Source: Syntrophaceae bacterium UBA7544
Lineage (GTDB): Bacteria; Desulfobacterota; Syntrophia; Syntrophales; Smithellaceae
Length of the DNA stretch: 5,106 nucleotides
Assembly (NCBI GenBank): GCA_002479215.1
Contig: DLME01000149.1
Span: forward strand, 1 to 5,106
Direction: 5' to 3'
The notes below the pieces were generated by a model that searched no databases, had not been told where the DNA came from, and worked only from the letters and a program-made list of their open reading frames with translations. Below, piece by piece: positions 5,093 to 5,106 of this stretch; positions within the stretch are counted from its first letter, which is position 1, and the number at the start of each line of letters is the position of its first letter. A program made the position numbers and the translations under genes.

Positions 5093-5106
5093 CAGCGAGC
5101 GTCATT

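Larger units (their letters stand above)
4691..5106. repeat. Array of hairpin modules and duplicated segments; no convincing gene
   Basis: From just after the kdpD stop to the window end, the sequence is built of short imperfect inverted repeats and near-identical segments. Three clear hairpins have 8-9 bp arms around exactly 16-nt loops (4782-4813, 4985-5018, 5024-5057), and 4719-4752 is a near-perfect fourth. Degenerate ones occur at 5066-5097 and perhaps near 4889-4913 and 4915-4953. The linker GAGTTTC recurs at 4712, 4813, 4965 and 5017. No ORF on either strand in this block resembles a known protein; the open frames here run through the repeats. No T run follows any hairpin, so a conventional terminator for the kdp operon is not apparent. 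The array may continue beyond the window. I do not recognise it as a named repeat family. Confidence 0.75.

Noticed and set aside
5083..5101. CGCTCG/CGAGCG hairpin as the operon terminator
   Set aside because: It is followed by TCATT rather than a T run on the + strand, has no T run on the minus strand, and lies 400 bp after the last stop codon.
4691..5106. CRISPR array suggested by repeated GTTTC/GAAAC-containing units
   Set aside because: Repeats are not of constant length and spacing, the supposed spacers are themselves related to each other, and no cas gene is visible.
4691..5106. Integron attC array
   Set aside because: No gene cassettes lie between the hairpins and the usual R-box core sites (GTTRRRY) were not recognised; the modules abut one another.

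Overview
The window carries the sensory and regulatory part of a Kdp high-affinity potassium system in an unusual arrangement, followed by an array of imperfect inverted repeats. All genes read on the + strand. The organism looks like a diderm bacterium: the first 72 bases are the end of an outer-membrane beta-barrel protein with a C-terminal Phe. The Shine-Dalgarno sites are purine-rich (AGGAGGA, GGGAAGG). A diderm Firmicute (Negativicutes, for example the Sporomusa/Pelosinus group) would fit, and so would a Desulfuromonadales-like bacterium. This is inference and no taxon can be fixed from the sequence alone.

Layout: (1) 1-72, 3' end of a beta-barrel gene, closed by a strong rho-independent terminator at 92-132. 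(2) 133-246, a non-coding stretch with two candidate promoters. (3) 247-1764, a KdpD-type membrane histidine kinase that has the four-helix DUF4118 membrane domain, a GAF-like domain and the catalytic core, but lacks the N-terminal KdpD/Usp part. (4) 1775-2482, response regulator KdpE, whose Shine-Dalgarno site sits on the kinase stop codon. (5) 2483-2654, a spacer with a doubtful 26-codon ORF behind an AGGAGGA. (6) 2655-4685, the complementary KdpD piece: KdpD P-loop domain, Usp domain, and its own DUF4118 and GAF-like domains, but no kinase. (7) 4686-5106, about 420 bases with no convincing gene, made of hairpin modules, duplicated segments and a consensus extended -10 element.

In a standard KdpD such as that of E. 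coli, all these domains are in one polypeptide of roughly 900 residues, with kdpE directly downstream. Here the protein is divided between two genes that flank kdpE, and the membrane plus GAF module is present in both halves. A reasonable model is that the two membrane proteins associate, so that the kinase-less subunit (KdpD + Usp) supplies nucleotide and ionic-state sensing while the other supplies H286 autophosphorylation and phosphotransfer to D56 of KdpE. The kdpABC pump genes are not in the window. They may lie upstream of the beta-barrel gene, but that cannot be seen here.

The most unusual part is the 3' region. Several modules have 8-9 bp stems that differ in sequence around 16-nt loops that share a pattern (roughly RCTTCGYTTTG at the 3' end), joined by a recurring GAGTTTCATT linker. 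A segment of about 60 bp is present twice, about 300 bp apart, and the first copy begins only 8 bp after the stop codon of the kinase-less kdpD.
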